A stretch of 64,000 bases of DNA, from positions 693,914-757,913 of the forward strand of contig NZ_JACHXZ010000001.1 in the NCBI RefSeq assembly GCF_014192475.1, read 5' to 3'. Position numbers and translations under genes: made by a program. This DNA comes from Simiduia aestuariiviva. GTDB lineage: Bacteria; Pseudomonadota; Gammaproteobacteria; Pseudomonadales; Cellvibrionaceae. This document shows, in pieces, positions 35,858 to 45,388 of the stretch; positions within the stretch are counted from its first letter, which is position 1; each line of letters opens with the position of its first letter. The notes under the pieces were generated by a model. The model saw only the letters and a program-made list of their open reading frames with translations, had not been told where the DNA came from and did not search any database.

Positions 35858-35879
35858 CGTTGATAGCCTAGCTGTCAAT

Positions 35880-35906
35880 AAAAAGCCGCCAAGTTGGCGG
35901 CTTTTT
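35880..35906. terminator. Bidirectional Rho-independent terminator
   Basis: AAAAAGCCGCCAA and TTGGCGGCTTTTT form a near-perfect stem with a 2-base centre. It separates the plus-strand GST from the minus-strand SEC-C gene. Confidence 0.9.
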
Positions 35907-35931
35907 ATTGATTTAAGCAATTGCCCGAACG

Positions 35932-36606
35932 CTAGTGCAGGCAACACTGTTTGAATTTTTTTCCGCTGCCACAGGGGCAGGGGTCGTTGCGGCCGACTTT
36001 CGGGCCCCTGCGTAAGGTTTCTGTCGGCGAGTCCACAGGCAGGCGTTGCTCTAACCAATAGCGGTGTAGCATTAATGCTGCAATGGTCAGCTCGCCGGCC
36101 ATTTCTGCTTGCGCGTCCTCGTCCTGTGCCGCCAGTTCTTCCGCGTGTTGCTGGAAACTTTGCTGTTCAATTAAGGCAAGCCAATGATCGAAGTCTTCGG
36201 GCAGGTCTGGCCAGTCGCTAATAAATACTGCGCGTAAATAGCCTAAGCACCAAGGTGCCAAAAACCATTGATCGCCGCCTTCTTCAGTGCCGGCAATACT
36301 TTCAAACATGGGTTGAAATTCGCTTGGCTTGTCCATCAAGGCGGTGCTATTGCGATTCATGGCATTGATCAAAATTTCAAAAAATTGTGTGGCTTCGTGT
36401 TCGTATTGCCAGGTGGGTTGATCCTCCTCGTCGCCCCAAATCCATGGCATCCACTGGCTTGGCAGTAGCATGTCAGGCCCAGATGCCAGTGCCGTCAAAA
36501 AGCCATCGAGTTCGGAAAAATTGCCGATGGAATCGTCGCAGCCGTATTTTTCGAGCATGTCATCGATGAAGGCTAAGTCGGCATCGGTAAGGTTTTCGTT
36601 GAGCAC
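35932..36606 (-). CDS. UPF0149/YecA-type protein with C-terminal SEC-C zinc motif
   Basis: A 224-residue acidic protein of the UPF0149 (YecA/YgfB) family. The helical domain (about 1-185) carries [20 protein letters not shown] and [13 protein letters not shown]. The last 20 residues are the SEC-C motif, [18 protein letters not shown], which binds zinc with three Cys plus Cys/His and in SecA and YecA links proteins to ribosomes or the Sec system. Length and layout are complete. It stands alone between two terminators. The precise role in this family is not established. Confidence 0.85.
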   Translation of the reverse strand: MLNENLTDADLAFIDDMLEKYGCDDSIGNFSELDGFLTALASGPDMLLPSQWMPWIWGDEEDQPTWQYEHEATQFFEILINAMNRNSTALMDKPSEFQPMFESIAGTEEGGDQWFLAPWCLGYLRAVFISDWPDLPEDFDHWLALIEQQSFQQHAEELAAQDEDAQAEMAGELTIAALMLHRYWLEQRLPVDSPTETLRRGPKVGRNDPCPCGSGKKFKQCCLH

Positions 36607-36700
36607 TGGATTATCCCTTGGAGCGTTTGCCGGCTATTGTACACAATTTAGCGCAGCTATCTGTGCGTGAGATGTTCTTGATTGTGTATTTATACGAATA

Positions 36701-36723
36701 GAAAAGCCCCTATCAAAGGGGCG
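36701..36723 (-). terminator. Terminator for the DUF885 gene
   Basis: On the minus strand GCCCCT and AGGGGC form a short GC stem followed by CTTTTC. It lies 35 bases past the stop of the DUF885 gene. Confidence 0.6.
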
Positions 36724-36757
36724 TTAATGGTACAGATGACGGCCTGCGCATTGGGTC

Positions 36758-38617
36758 TTAGCCCTGCTTAGTCACAATCCACGCGTTCACTTTTGCATCC
36801 AGTACGCTCATGGGTACGGCGCCGCCTAAAAGCACAAGGTCGTGAAATTCTGCTAAATCAAATTTTTCACCCAGTGCCTGCTTAGCTTCTTCACGCAATG
36901 CGAGTATTTTGAGTTGCCCCAATTTGTAACCTAAGGCCTGTCCGGGCCACGCCATGTAGCGCTCGATTTCCGCAATCACATCGGACTCCGCAGTACCGGT
37001 GGTTTTGGCCATGTAGTCGATGGCCTGTTCGCGAGTCCAGCGTTTGTGGTGAATGCCGGTGTCGACTACTAAACGCACCGCGCGAAACAGTTCCGCCTGC
37101 AGGCGGCCTAAATTACTGAAGGGATCGGTTTCATACATGCCAATTTCGGCAGCCACCCGCTCACTGTACAGTGCCCATCCCTCTATGTAGGCGTTGTAGG
37201 GGGCGATACGCCGCAAAAATGGCAGTTCATCTTGAGCAAGATTTAACGCAATTTGCAAATGGTGCCCAGGCAAGGCTTCATGATAGGTCAGTGTTTTTAA
37301 ACCATAGCTGGGGTTCTCTTTCATATTTCGCAGGTTAATCCAATAGATGCCGGGCTTACTGCCATCAACAGAGGGCGGACTGTATTGACCGCCAGGTGCA
37401 CCTTCTTGATCTTCTTTAGCAAATGCGCGCACTTCTACCGCATAGGGTGGCACGGTGTTGAAGTATGGCTTCATTTTTTCAGTGATATCAGCAATGTAGC
37501 TATTGAGAGATGCTATCAGTTCGGCTCGACCTACATCGCTATCGGCGTACAGAAAACGCGGTTCTTCATTGAGCGTGTTCATGCGCTCGCCGACGCTACC
37601 TTCGGTGTAGCCGTTGGCGCGGAGAATGCGATCCATAGCGGTGCTTATGCGGTTGACTTCGTCCAGACCTAACTGGTGAATTTGCTCTGCGGTGAGGTCG
37701 CTGTCGCCCAGCATTCGGATCGCGTCTTGGTAGTAGGCATCGCCGTTGGGCTGTGCCCAAATACCGGATTCCTCACGTGCTTTTGGCAGCAGCTCGGCGA
37801 CGCGCTGGGCGGCTTTGGTGTAGGCGGGATAGACCACGTTAGTCATGGCGACAACAGCTTGATCAACGAGTTCGCGTTGTCGTTGTTCGCTTATGCTTTC
37901 AACATCCGCGAGCTTAGTGCGCAGATTGGAGACAAGCGAATGGTCGGCGGGTGGTGATTTTTGAAAATTATGTAGGAAATTAACCGCGCCCTGTAGCGTG
38001 ACTTTGGGTGCGATCCAGTCGCGCTTAACATCGGCGTCTAATTTGGCCAACACTGAGTCGACCATTGCATCGAATTGATTCAGCCGAGCGATGTAGTCAA
38101 GCGCATCTCGTTCGTTTCGAAGTGGCTTACCGATCTGCATAAAGCGCGGCACTTTAAGCAATGGGCTATTAATTTGGTTGACCACGTATGGCGATAGGCC
38201 CATCCAAGTGTCGATATAGCCAATGGGAAAATCAGGATGGCCGGCAAAGTATCTAACGATAGAGGCCATCACTTGTTGGTTATCTTTTACTTGCGCGCTC
38301 GCGGTGCGCGTGTCCACAGCTTCAATCGCCTTCAACAATTTACGCAAGTCGCTGCGCAGGGCTGCCTCAGTCGCAGGATCATATCGGTCTAACTTGTCGG
38401 CGTAATAGTGGCCTGCCTCTTCCGGCGTCAATCCCAGTAGTGTGGCCAGCAGTGGGCTGGCTAGGAGTAGTCGCTCACTGGTTTTGGCATATAGCGCATC
38501 GAGTGTTGTTTGTGCACTTGGAGTGGCGGTTTGCTCGGCGCTATCTGCGACCTTGTCGTTACAGCCGGCGAGGGCGAGTAGACACGTGAGGGTAAAAGTT
38601 AGTTTTAGCGAGCCCAT
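36758..38617 (-). CDS. DUF885 family lipoprotein, putative metallopeptidase
   Basis: A 619-residue envelope lipoprotein. The signal LTFTLTCLLALAGC ends in a lipobox. The DUF885 domain fills most of the protein. A gluzincin-like motif THEALPGHH variant is present (YHEALPGHHLQIAL), where the two histidines and glutamate would bind and activate zinc; a downstream IEGWALYSERVAAE provides the third ligand. Family members are therefore thought to be peptidases, although substrates are largely unknown. The ATG at 38617 begins the signal peptide and is the natural start. It is divergent from an MFS transporter gene. The length is normal for the family. Confidence 0.82.
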   Translation of the reverse strand: MGSLKLTFTLTCLLALAGCNDKVADSAEQTATPSAQTTLDALYAKTSERLLLASPLLATLLGLTPEEAGHYYADKLDRYDPATEAALRSDLRKLLKAIEAVDTRTASAQVKDNQQVMASIVRYFAGHPDFPIGYIDTWMGLSPYVVNQINSPLLKVPRFMQIGKPLRNERDALDYIARLNQFDAMVDSVLAKLDADVKRDWIAPKVTLQGAVNFLHNFQKSPPADHSLVSNLRTKLADVESISEQRQRELVDQAVVAMTNVVYPAYTKAAQRVAELLPKAREESGIWAQPNGDAYYQDAIRMLGDSDLTAEQIHQLGLDEVNRISTAMDRILRANGYTEGSVGERMNTLNEEPRFLYADSDVGRAELIASLNSYIADITEKMKPYFNTVPPYAVEVRAFAKEDQEGAPGGQYSPPSVDGSKPGIYWINLRNMKENPSYGLKTLTYHEALPGHHLQIALNLAQDELPFLRRIAPYNAYIEGWALYSERVAAEIGMYETDPFSNLGRLQAELFRAVRLVVDTGIHHKRWTREQAIDYMAKTTGTAESDVIAEIERYMAWPGQALGYKLGQLKILALREEAKQALGEKFDLAEFHDLVLLGGAVPMSVLDAKVNAWIVTKQG

Positions 38618-38968
38618 GTCAATTCCTTCGAGTTGTTGAATTGCGTCCTTGATAGACGGTTAGCTTTCTTGCCATCAAGCCTAATAGAGATGTCCTGACG
38701 AGTCACGTGGGTAAATACTGACCATTGCTCGTGGTTGCGATGTCCTTGTGACGCTACGGGTATTGTCCTGAGGCGCACCTGCGATGGATGGCCTACGCAC
38801 TCGAAACGCATTTGATATTGAGGCGCCGGCAGGCTGCTTATTGCACAGACTTACTTAAATGATTGTGGTATATAACTAGAATTGAATCAGTGGCCGTGGT
38901 TGCAGTGCAGAAGCTACATGGTGCGTGAATCACAATAATTAGATAATACCTAAGGGATCTAGCTTCCT
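38618..38968. other. Divergent intergenic region
   Basis: The 351 bases between the DUF885 gene and the MFS gene hold no gene. A GGTATATAACT stretch near 38867-38877 could serve as a -10 for the rightward gene. Nothing else was recognised. Confidence 0.35.
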
Positions 38969-40294
38969 ATGCCTGGTGCATCTGTTAATCAATTACGCTA
39001 TCAAAATCCTAATTACCGCCTCTATGTGCTTGCCTTGCTCACCTTGGCTTATGTGTTTAATTTTGTCGACCGACAAATTATTTCGATACTCCAGGAGCCT
39101 ATTAAGCTGGAATTTGGCTTGTCTGATACCCAGTTGGGCGTTCTGAACGGGTTTGTCTTTGCCATATTTTATGTGGGGTTTGGCATCCCCATTGCGCGTT
39201 GGGCCGATAGTGGCAAGCGGCGCAATATTATTGCGTGGGCAATCACCTTGTGGAGTGCGATGACGGCGTTGTGTGGTGTCGCGCAAAATTATTGGCAGTT
39301 ATTGGCGGCGCGCATTGGCGTAGGCGTCGGCGAGGCGGGTTGCAGCCCACCGGCCCATTCGATGATTTCGGATATCTTTCCTCAAGAGCGACGGGCTACC
39401 GCAATGGCGACCTATTCGCTGGGGATCAATGTTGGAATACTCGTCGGATTGCTGATGGGGGGCTGGCTCAATGAACTGTACGGTTGGCGCGTTGCGCTTT
39501 GGGCGGTGGCGGCACCGGGGTTAGTGGTCGCCTTACTATTGAAGTATACGGTGACAGAGCCTCGGCGTGGCGGTGCGGATAGCGCGGCGGGGGGAGAGTC
39601 GAGCGCAGGCGATACAAATGCAGTCGCGATCAGCATTCCTATGCTACAGGTTATTAAGCATTTTTGGGGTTCTCGAACCGTGCGTTGGCTGGCTTTAGGT
39701 GCGGGTTTGAGTAGCTTTGTTGGCTACGGTTTGGCAAATTGGATGCCGTCCTTTCTGGTGCGAAGTCATGGAATGGGCACCGGAGAAATCGGTAGTTGGC
39801 TAGCGTTAATCGCGGGTGTGGGTGGTGCGCTGGGCACCTTTTCTGGCGGTTTTATCGCCGACCGACTCAGTCAAAAAAATGTCCGTTGGTCGCTCTGGAT
39901 TCCCATGTGCATCCTACTGTTATGCGTACCCTTGTTGTCGATGACCCTGCTAATTGAAACCAAATTGAATGCGCTGCTTATGTACATTGTGCCCGGCAGT
40001 ATTATGACGGGCTACATGGGCCCTGCGATCGCGGTTACGCATAATTTGGCCGACAATCGGATGCGAGCAATGGGATCTGCGTTGTTATTTTTAGTGATCA
40101 ATATCGTTGGTTTGGGGATGGGGCCAGTTATTATTGGTGGTTTGAGCGATGTGTTCGGAGCAAGCCTAGGGCTAGAAGGCTTGCGCTATGCGATGCTCTG
40201 CGCGGTTGTGATCTGTGGTTCGCTCGCTGCATTGTGTTTTTATTTGGCGAGCCGAACTTACCCAATAGAACTTGCGAATATGAAAAGTAAGTGA
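38969..40294 (+). CDS. MFS transporter, spinster-like
   Basis: A 441-residue inner-membrane transporter of the major facilitator superfamily with 12 predicted helices. The N-half shows the start LYVLALLTLAYVFNFVDRQII, the loop 2-3 motif GIPIARWADSGKRRNII (cut) and the helix 4-5 stretch RIGVGVGEAGCSPPAHSMI, which is typical of the spinster/sphingolipid-type and aromatic-acid MFS groups. A Gly/Ser-rich cytosolic loop (about 200-220) separates the halves. The substrate cannot be predicted. No ribosome-binding site stands out except AAGGGA about 15 bases before the ATG. It is convergent with a periplasmic binding protein gene. Confidence 0.85.
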   Translation: MPGASVNQLRYQNPNYRLYVLALLTLAYVFNFVDRQIISILQEPIKLEFGLSDTQLGVLNGFVFAIFYVGFGIPIARWADSGKRRNIIAWAITLWSAMTALCGVAQNYWQLLAARIGVGVGEAGCSPPAHSMISDIFPQERRATAMATYSLGINVGILVGLLMGGWLNELYGWRVALWAVAAPGLVVALLLKYTVTEPRRGGADSAAGGESSAGDTNAVAISIPMLQVIKHFWGSRTVRWLALGAGLSSFVGYGLANWMPSFLVRSHGMGTGEIGSWLALIAGVGGALGTFSGGFIADRLSQKNVRWSLWIPMCILLLCVPLLSMTLLIETKLNALLMYIVPGSIMTGYMGPAIAVTHNLADNRMRAMGSALLFLVINIVGLGMGPVIIGGLSDVFGASLGLEGLRYAMLCAVVICGSLAALCFYLASRTYPIELANMKSK

Positions 40295-40303
40295 CCATTC
40301 ATG

Positions 40304-41053
40304 TCAGTGCGATGCTTTGGTGGCGCCTGCTTGCTGGGAAAGCACTTTTTCAAGTGATTGCTGAAAGCGATCTACTAAGGCGTCATCAACATCGCGACTG
40401 AAGGCAAAGTAGAGGTCTGCTTTGTGTAACGTACCGACCACCTCAAAATCTTCCGGCGCGGCCCCAATCATGGCGAGGTGAGCATTGATACCGTGAACGC
40501 CGCCGGCCCATATGTCGATGCGATCAGCCTGCATCATGCGCGCAAGCTGTAGTGGTGAGACCGTTAGTGTGAGTACCATTTCATCTAAACTCAGATTGCG
40601 GAGGTGAATTTCGGCAGCGTCTTCACGTTGGGCTCCCACCACAAATTTATTGAGCTGACTGAGCTGAGTGATTTTAATTTTACGATTTTTTTTGGCCACC
40701 AATACCAGACTGTTGGCATCAAACGGGCCCGCCCACTTAAAAAGCGCTTCGCGTTCGGGGGTGCGGTAAATGGCAAAAATGACCTTATTTGGGCCGCTGA
40801 TTGCCGCGCGATACGCTCGGGCCCAAGGGAGTATTTTTACTTTGTCGCGGTGCACGGGTGTGCCTGCCACGCGGGTGGTCCGCTCTAACAGGTCAACGGC
40901 AATGCCTTTGAACTCGCCGTTATCCAAAAAATTCATGGGCGGAGAGTTTTCCGACAGGTAGGTAAGTTGGTCTAGTCGATGTGCCGGCCCCGCAAACGCG
41001 CTGGCTACAACCATCAAGCAGCCGATCATAGCCACTAAGTAGCGTTTTTCCAT
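40304..41053 (-). CDS. Periplasmic solute-binding protein, family 3-like
   Basis: A 249-residue secreted protein with the amino-acid-binding protein fold (SBP_bac_3). The signal peptide is VAMIGCLMVVASAFA. The first lobe begins LTYLSENSPPMNFLDNGEFKG, the usual start of this family, and RTPEREALFKWAGPFD follows. Lone members of this group without a permease often act as sensors or uptake accessories. The ATG at 41053 is chosen because it starts the signal peptide with AAGG upstream. No ABC permease or ATPase gene is adjacent, so the ligand and partner are unknown. Confidence 0.78.
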   Translation of the reverse strand: MEKRYLVAMIGCLMVVASAFAGPAHRLDQLTYLSENSPPMNFLDNGEFKGIAVDLLERTTRVAGTPVHRDKVKILPWARAYRAAISGPNKVIFAIYRTPEREALFKWAGPFDANSLVLVAKKNRKIKITQLSQLNKFVVGAQREDAAEIHLRNLSLDEMVLTLTVSPLQLARMMQADRIDIWAGGVHGINAHLAMIGAAPEDFEVVGTLHKADLYFAFSRDVDDALVDRFQQSLEKVLSQQAGATKASH

Positions 41054-41186
41054 AAGGCCTTGAGTCCCAACCAAATCGTGACAACTGAGATAGCTTAAGA
41101 CTAGCAGGCAAAAGGGGCAGGCGCCGATTTAGTACAGTTATTTGCAAGACAGGGCCGGGCAAAGCCCGGCCAATGAATTATCCAAT

Positions 41187-42797
41187 TTAAGACGCAAGTG
41201 CGGTGGGGGCGACCTTGTCCTCAGGCTGATGGAGCGTTTCTAGGCGGTCGCTTTCCTTGAGTAGATACTCAAAGGCCGACAGTGAAGCTTTCGCGCCTTC
41301 CCCCATGGCGATAACGATTTGCTTATAGGGCACCGTGGTTACGTCGCCGCAGGCGTAGACGCCCTGCACTGATGTTTGGCAGCGCTCGTTTACAACTATT
41401 TCACCAAAGCGTGTGCGCTCTACCAGGTCACCTAGAAATGCGCTGTTGGGCACCAATCCAATTTGAACAAAAACGCCCTGTAGTGGCAGCGAGTGCTCTA
41501 TTTGGGTGCCGCGATCGGTGTACACCAGTGCATTGACCTTGCCGTCACTGGCGGTTATTTCTTTAGTGGCGACGTTTCGATGAATGGTGATGTTGGCTTT
41601 GCTTTCGGCCTTGTCGACCAATACCTTGTCGGCTTTAAGTGTCGGCATAAATTCGAATACGTTGACGGAGTTAGCGATGCCCGCTAAGTCGAGAGCCGCT
41701 TCGATACCCGAGTTGCCACCGCCAATAACAGCCACATCCTTGCCTTTGAAAAAGGGGCCGTCACAATGTGGGCAGTAGGCGACGCCCTTGCCTATATTCT
41801 CCCTTTCTCCGGGTATGCCCAGTTCTCGCCATTTGGCACCGGTGGCTACGATCACGGTTTTGGTGTGAATGGTTTCGCCGGATAAAAGCGTGACGGTTTT
41901 TATTTCTGTACCGCTGATCTCATTAACTTTTAAGTGTTCTTTAAGGGTAATGTCGTACTCATGCATGTGTGCTTGTAAGGCACCCGACAACTCGGGCCCC
42001 GTAGTTTTTCGCGTGCCAATGAGGTTTTCGATATCCATGGTGTCTTTTACTTGGCCACCAATGCGATCCGCAATCAGTGTGACTTTTAATCCCTTGCGCG
42101 CGCTGTAAATGGCTGCACTTACGCCCGCGGGGCCGCCGCCGATGACAGTCACATCTTGCAGGGGCAATTGTTCCTCATTGTTGGCCTTAGCCAGATAGGG
42201 ATAGCGGGCGATTAGTTTCTCGATTAATTGCGCGGCGTCTACTTTACCGTTGGCAAATAATTCGCCGTTTAGATAAACGCTGGGCACACCTTGAATGTCG
42301 CGGGACGCGATCAGATCTTGATACAGTCCGCCGTCAATCATTTCGCTGCTGATGTTGCCGTTTAGCAGTGCGAATTGATTAAGCGCCTGCACAACGTCGG
42401 GGCAGTTGTGACAGCTTAGACTAATAAAGATTTCGAAGTGCAGCGTGTCTTGCACGTTTTTAATCAGGTTTTGCAAGCTGGCGTCTAATTTTATGGCGGA
42501 ACCGCTGGCCTGCAGTACAGCCAATACCAGAGAATTAAATTCGTGGCCACCGGGGATGCCTGAAAATTGAATACCACTGTCTGCGCCGTCTACCTCAAGG
42601 GCGAAGGTGAGTGGACTGCGTAGATTGGCGTCGCGCTCTTGCACCGAAAGTCTATTACTGACGCTGCTGAAATCGGATAGAAACTTTAGCAACTCGGCGC
42701 GCTTGCTGTGCTCACCGGACTGCAACACGAAGGAAATGGATTTCTGCATTGACGCAGTGTATTGCGTAAGGGCCTTTAAAAGATCGGGTGTTAACAC
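41187..42797 (-). CDS. ahpF: Alkyl hydroperoxide reductase subunit F
   Basis: A 536-residue flavoprotein that passes electrons from NADH to AhpC in the cytosol. The N-terminal double thioredoxin fold holds the redox pair C129-HN-C132. The FAD-binding GGGPAGVSAA is near 220-229, the thioredoxin-reductase-type pair C342-PH-C345 follows, and the NADH motif is GGGNSGIEAA near 357. The terminal FAD segment is YACGDVTTVPYKQ. Cysteine positions nearly equal those of E. coli AhpF. It lies 60 bases after ahpC on the same strand and is expected to share its OxyR-controlled promoter. Confidence 0.96.
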   Translation of the reverse strand: MLTPDLLKALTQYTASMQKSISFVLQSGEHSKRAELLKFLSDFSSVSNRLSVQERDANLRSPLTFALEVDGADSGIQFSGIPGGHEFNSLVLAVLQASGSAIKLDASLQNLIKNVQDTLHFEIFISLSCHNCPDVVQALNQFALLNGNISSEMIDGGLYQDLIASRDIQGVPSVYLNGELFANGKVDAAQLIEKLIARYPYLAKANNEEQLPLQDVTVIGGGPAGVSAAIYSARKGLKVTLIADRIGGQVKDTMDIENLIGTRKTTGPELSGALQAHMHEYDITLKEHLKVNEISGTEIKTVTLLSGETIHTKTVIVATGAKWRELGIPGERENIGKGVAYCPHCDGPFFKGKDVAVIGGGNSGIEAALDLAGIANSVNVFEFMPTLKADKVLVDKAESKANITIHRNVATKEITASDGKVNALVYTDRGTQIEHSLPLQGVFVQIGLVPNSAFLGDLVERTRFGEIVVNERCQTSVQGVYACGDVTTVPYKQIVIAMGEGAKASLSAFEYLLKESDRLETLHQPEDKVAPTALAS

Positions 42798-42857
42798 GGT
42801 GGCGCTCCTGTATTGCGTGAAAATTGTGTGGGCTCCCGAAGAAGCCCAAAAGTCGAT

Positions 42858-43421
42858 TTAGATTTTTCCGACCAGGTCCAAAGAGGGGGCGAGTGTCGCT
42901 TCGCCTTCTTTCCACGCGGCAGGGCACACTTGGCCAGGGTTGGCGGCCACGTATTGCGCCGCTTTGACTTTGCGCAACAAATCTTCTGCATCGCGACCGA
43001 TGCCTTCGGCGGTGATTTCCATGGCCTGAATGATGCCGTCTGGATCAACCACGAAGGTCGCACGATCGGCCAAGCCCATGGATTCGCGCATGACGTCGAA
43101 GTTGCGGGTAATTGTGCCGGTCGGGTCGCCGATCATGGTGTATTTGATCTTGCCGATGGTCTCTGAGGAGTCGTGCCACGCTTTGTGCGTGAAGTGGGTA
43201 TCCGTTGAGACTGAGTAGACTTCAACGTCGCGCTTTTGCAGTTCGTCGTAGTGGTCGGCTACATCACCGAGCTCGGTGGGGCACACGAAGGTGAAGTCGG
43301 CGGGGTAAAAGAAAAATATTGACCACTTGCCCTGCAGGTCGGTGTCGGATACCTCGATGAACTCGCCGTTTTTGTACGCGGTAGCCTGGAAGGGTTTGAT
43401 TTTAGTGTTGATCAGGGCCAT
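42858..43421 (-). CDS. ahpC: Alkyl hydroperoxide reductase subunit C (peroxiredoxin)
   Basis: A 187-residue 2-Cys peroxiredoxin that reduces hydrogen peroxide, organic hydroperoxides and peroxynitrite. The peroxidatic C47 is in FTFVCPTE, the resolving C166 in GQVCPAAW, and the catalytic Thr/Arg positions are conserved. The ATG at 43421 gives the standard [11 protein letters not shown] start and has GGAGG-like sequence upstream (AAGGAGGCGCC). The gene is divergent from oxyR with an OxyR-like site between them, and ahpF lies downstream. Length is identical to the common enterobacterial form. Confidence 0.97.
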   Translation of the reverse strand: MALINTKIKPFQATAYKNGEFIEVSDTDLQGKWSIFFFYPADFTFVCPTELGDVADHYDELQKRDVEVYSVSTDTHFTHKAWHDSSETIGKIKYTMIGDPTGTITRNFDVMRESMGLADRATFVVDPDGIIQAMEITAEGIGRDAEDLLRKVKAAQYVAANPGQVCPAAWKEGEATLAPSLDLVGKI

Positions 43422-43475
43422 GAGGCGCCTCCTTGTTGGTATGTTCAAAGGGTTTGTTTGGGAACGGAGGCAACT

Positions 43476-43512
43476 ATAGGTAGAGGCTATCGATTAGTAT
43501 AATTTAATAAAT
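43476..43512. promoter_or_regulatory. OxyR-binding site between ahpC and oxyR
   Basis: ATAGGTAGAGGCTAT matches the OxyR half-site ATAGnTnnnAnCTAT with one mismatch. Seven bases later comes a weaker second half, TATAATTTAATAAAT, in the correct register. The tandem spacing fits the four-contact OxyR footprint. It should activate ahpCF under peroxide and autoregulate oxyR. Confidence 0.7.
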
Positions 43513-43583
43513 TGTACTTTATGTTCTAAAAAACTGATTATGGGTTTCTTGGGATTCGCCCACGATTAAGACCGGAGTGCTAG

Positions 43584-44480
43584 ATGATTTCGCTGAAACA
43601 ATTGACCTACGCGCTGGCCGTGGAAAAAACGCTGCATTTCAAAAGGGCTGCGGAAGCTTGCCACGTCAGTCAATCGGCCTTGAGTACCGCATTGACCGAG
43701 CTGGAAAAGCAGTTGGGAGTGCAGATTTTTGAGCGCGATAACAAGCGAGTGCTGGTGACGCCGCTGGGCCAGGAGGTGCTGCGCAGGGCGCAGGGCATTG
43801 TGCAGCAAACCCGCGAATTGGAGCGCTTGGCGGATATTCAAAAGGCGCCGCTCAGCTACCCCATGTCGGTGGGTTTGATCCCGACCATCGGACCTTATCT
43901 ATTGCCGAAGATTTTGTCGGAGCTGAATGCGGCCTATCCAGCGTTTTCGCTCAGTGTGGTAGAGGAGCAGTCCCACCAGTTGGTGGATATGGTTCGCACT
44001 GGCGAGATTGATACCGCGGTATTGGCCTTACCCTTTCCCCACGAAGGCCTGCTGGCATTTGAGTTTTGGGAGGAAGACTTCTACTGGGTGGCCCACAAAA
44101 GTCAGGTGAAAAGTAACCAGCGTGAAATTGCCAGCCGAGAACTTGATCAAGCGAAATTGATGTTGTTAAAGGAAGGCCACTGCTTAAAGGACCACATTCT
44201 CGAGGCGTGCAAGTTGGGTAATCAAACGGCAAATCACGGGTTTGGCGCAACCAGCTTAAACACGCTGATCCAGATGGTCATAGGGCAGCTGGGCACCACC
44301 CTCGTGCCGGCGATGGCACTGGAATCGCTGATAGCGCACAATGATCAGCTATCGGCCGTGCACTTAAAAGAGCCCAGCCCTCATCGGCGAATTGCGTTTA
44401 TCGTGCGCCCGAATTATTCGCGTTTGGCCAGTGTCGAAGCACTGATGGCTGTCTGCAAGAGCGCGCTGATGGCTCGCTAG
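43584..44480 (+). CDS. oxyR: Peroxide-sensing LysR-type regulator OxyR
   Basis: A 298-residue LysR-family activator. The N-terminal helix-turn-helix includes HFKRAAEACHVSQSALSTAL. The regulatory domain holds the redox pair C200 and C209 in EGHCLKDHILEAC, equivalent to C199 and C208 of E. coli OxyR, which form a disulfide with peroxide. TSLNTLIQMVIGQLGTTLVP also matches. It is divergent from ahpC across a candidate OxyR box. The GST-like gene downstream is 37 bases away and may be co-transcribed. Confidence 0.95.
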   Translation: MISLKQLTYALAVEKTLHFKRAAEACHVSQSALSTALTELEKQLGVQIFERDNKRVLVTPLGQEVLRRAQGIVQQTRELERLADIQKAPLSYPMSVGLIPTIGPYLLPKILSELNAAYPAFSLSVVEEQSHQLVDMVRTGEIDTAVLALPFPHEGLLAFEFWEEDFYWVAHKSQVKSNQREIASRELDQAKLMLLKEGHCLKDHILEACKLGNQTANHGFGATSLNTLIQMVIGQLGTTLVPAMALESLIAHNDQLSAVHLKEPSPHRRIAFIVRPNYSRLASVEALMAVCKSALMAR

Positions 44481-44517
44481 TGGTAAATAATGTGTTGAGA
44501 TTGCGTGTGATTTTTCT

Positions 44518-45162
44518 ATGACCCTTCCCGTTTTGTACTCCTTTCGTCGCTGCCCTTACGCCATGCGTGCGCGGCTCGCCCTGCTGGCCACACAGTGCGC
44601 GGTGGAATTGCGCGAGGTGGTGTTGCGCAACAAACCGGAGGCGCTGTTGGCGGCGTCACCTAAGGGCACTGTGCCGGTGCTGATACTGCCCGATGGCGCG
44701 GTGATTGATGAGAGTCGAGACATCATGGCATGGGCCTTTGCACAGCGCCCGGACCATCCGATGGCGCGCGTAGCGGATTCGCTCTTGCAGGATTGGTTGG
44801 ATGACAACGATCAGCAGTTTAAGCATTGGCTCGATCGCTATAAATACGCGGACCGTTATCCGGACCAGTCGGCGGCTTACTATCGTGAGCGCGGCGAACA
44901 ATTTTTAGCCAGACTTGAGGCTCAGCTTAAGCAGTCCGCAGGTGAATACCTATTGGGCGCGGACCCCAGCTGGTTGGATTTGGGTGTTATGCCCTTTGTT
45001 CGTCAGTTTGCGCACGTGGATCGCACCTGGTTTGATCACAGTCCCTACCACCATGTTCGACGCTGGTTGGATCACTGGCTTGCCGCCTCGTTATTCTTAC
45101 AGTGCATGAAGAAATATACCCCTTGGGTACCCGGTGCGCCGCCCGAGGTTTTTGGCCGCTAA
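44518..45162 (+). CDS. Glutathione S-transferase-like protein with CPYAMRAR motif
   Basis: A 214-residue cytosolic protein with a glutaredoxin-like N-terminal domain and a helical C-terminal domain. The motif YSFRRCPYAMRARLAL places a reactive Cys at the N-cap of helix 1, as in omega-type transferases and the YibF/GrxB-like group; SPKGTVPVLILPDG holds the cis-proline and IDESRDIMAW the glutathione contact. Such proteins typically perform thiol transfer and not classic conjugation. It follows oxyR closely, so a peroxide-linked role is plausible. The substrate is unknown. Confidence 0.82.
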   Translation: MTLPVLYSFRRCPYAMRARLALLATQCAVELREVVLRNKPEALLAASPKGTVPVLILPDGAVIDESRDIMAWAFAQRPDHPMARVADSLLQDWLDDNDQQFKHWLDRYKYADRYPDQSAAYYRERGEQFLARLEAQLKQSAGEYLLGADPSWLDLGVMPFVRQFAHVDRTWFDHSPYHHVRRWLDHWLAASLFLQCMKKYTPWVPGAPPEVFGR

Positions 45163-45388
45163 ACCGCGCCGTGGCACCAACCGGTGCCTTGCTCTCGACG
45201 GTTACTGGCGCGATGCCTTCTGATTCGCGCACTACCACTGGACCCACCCAAAATGGCCAATTGGCCCAATAGAAGGGCTAAGCCTGAGCCTTGGTAAATG
45301 CTATTCTGTACGGCTATTTTTCCGCACCGCCCGTCGGGTGGTTCGAGCGCCAACTGCAGCGCTGCCATTTGCTAATACAGAGGTTTTC

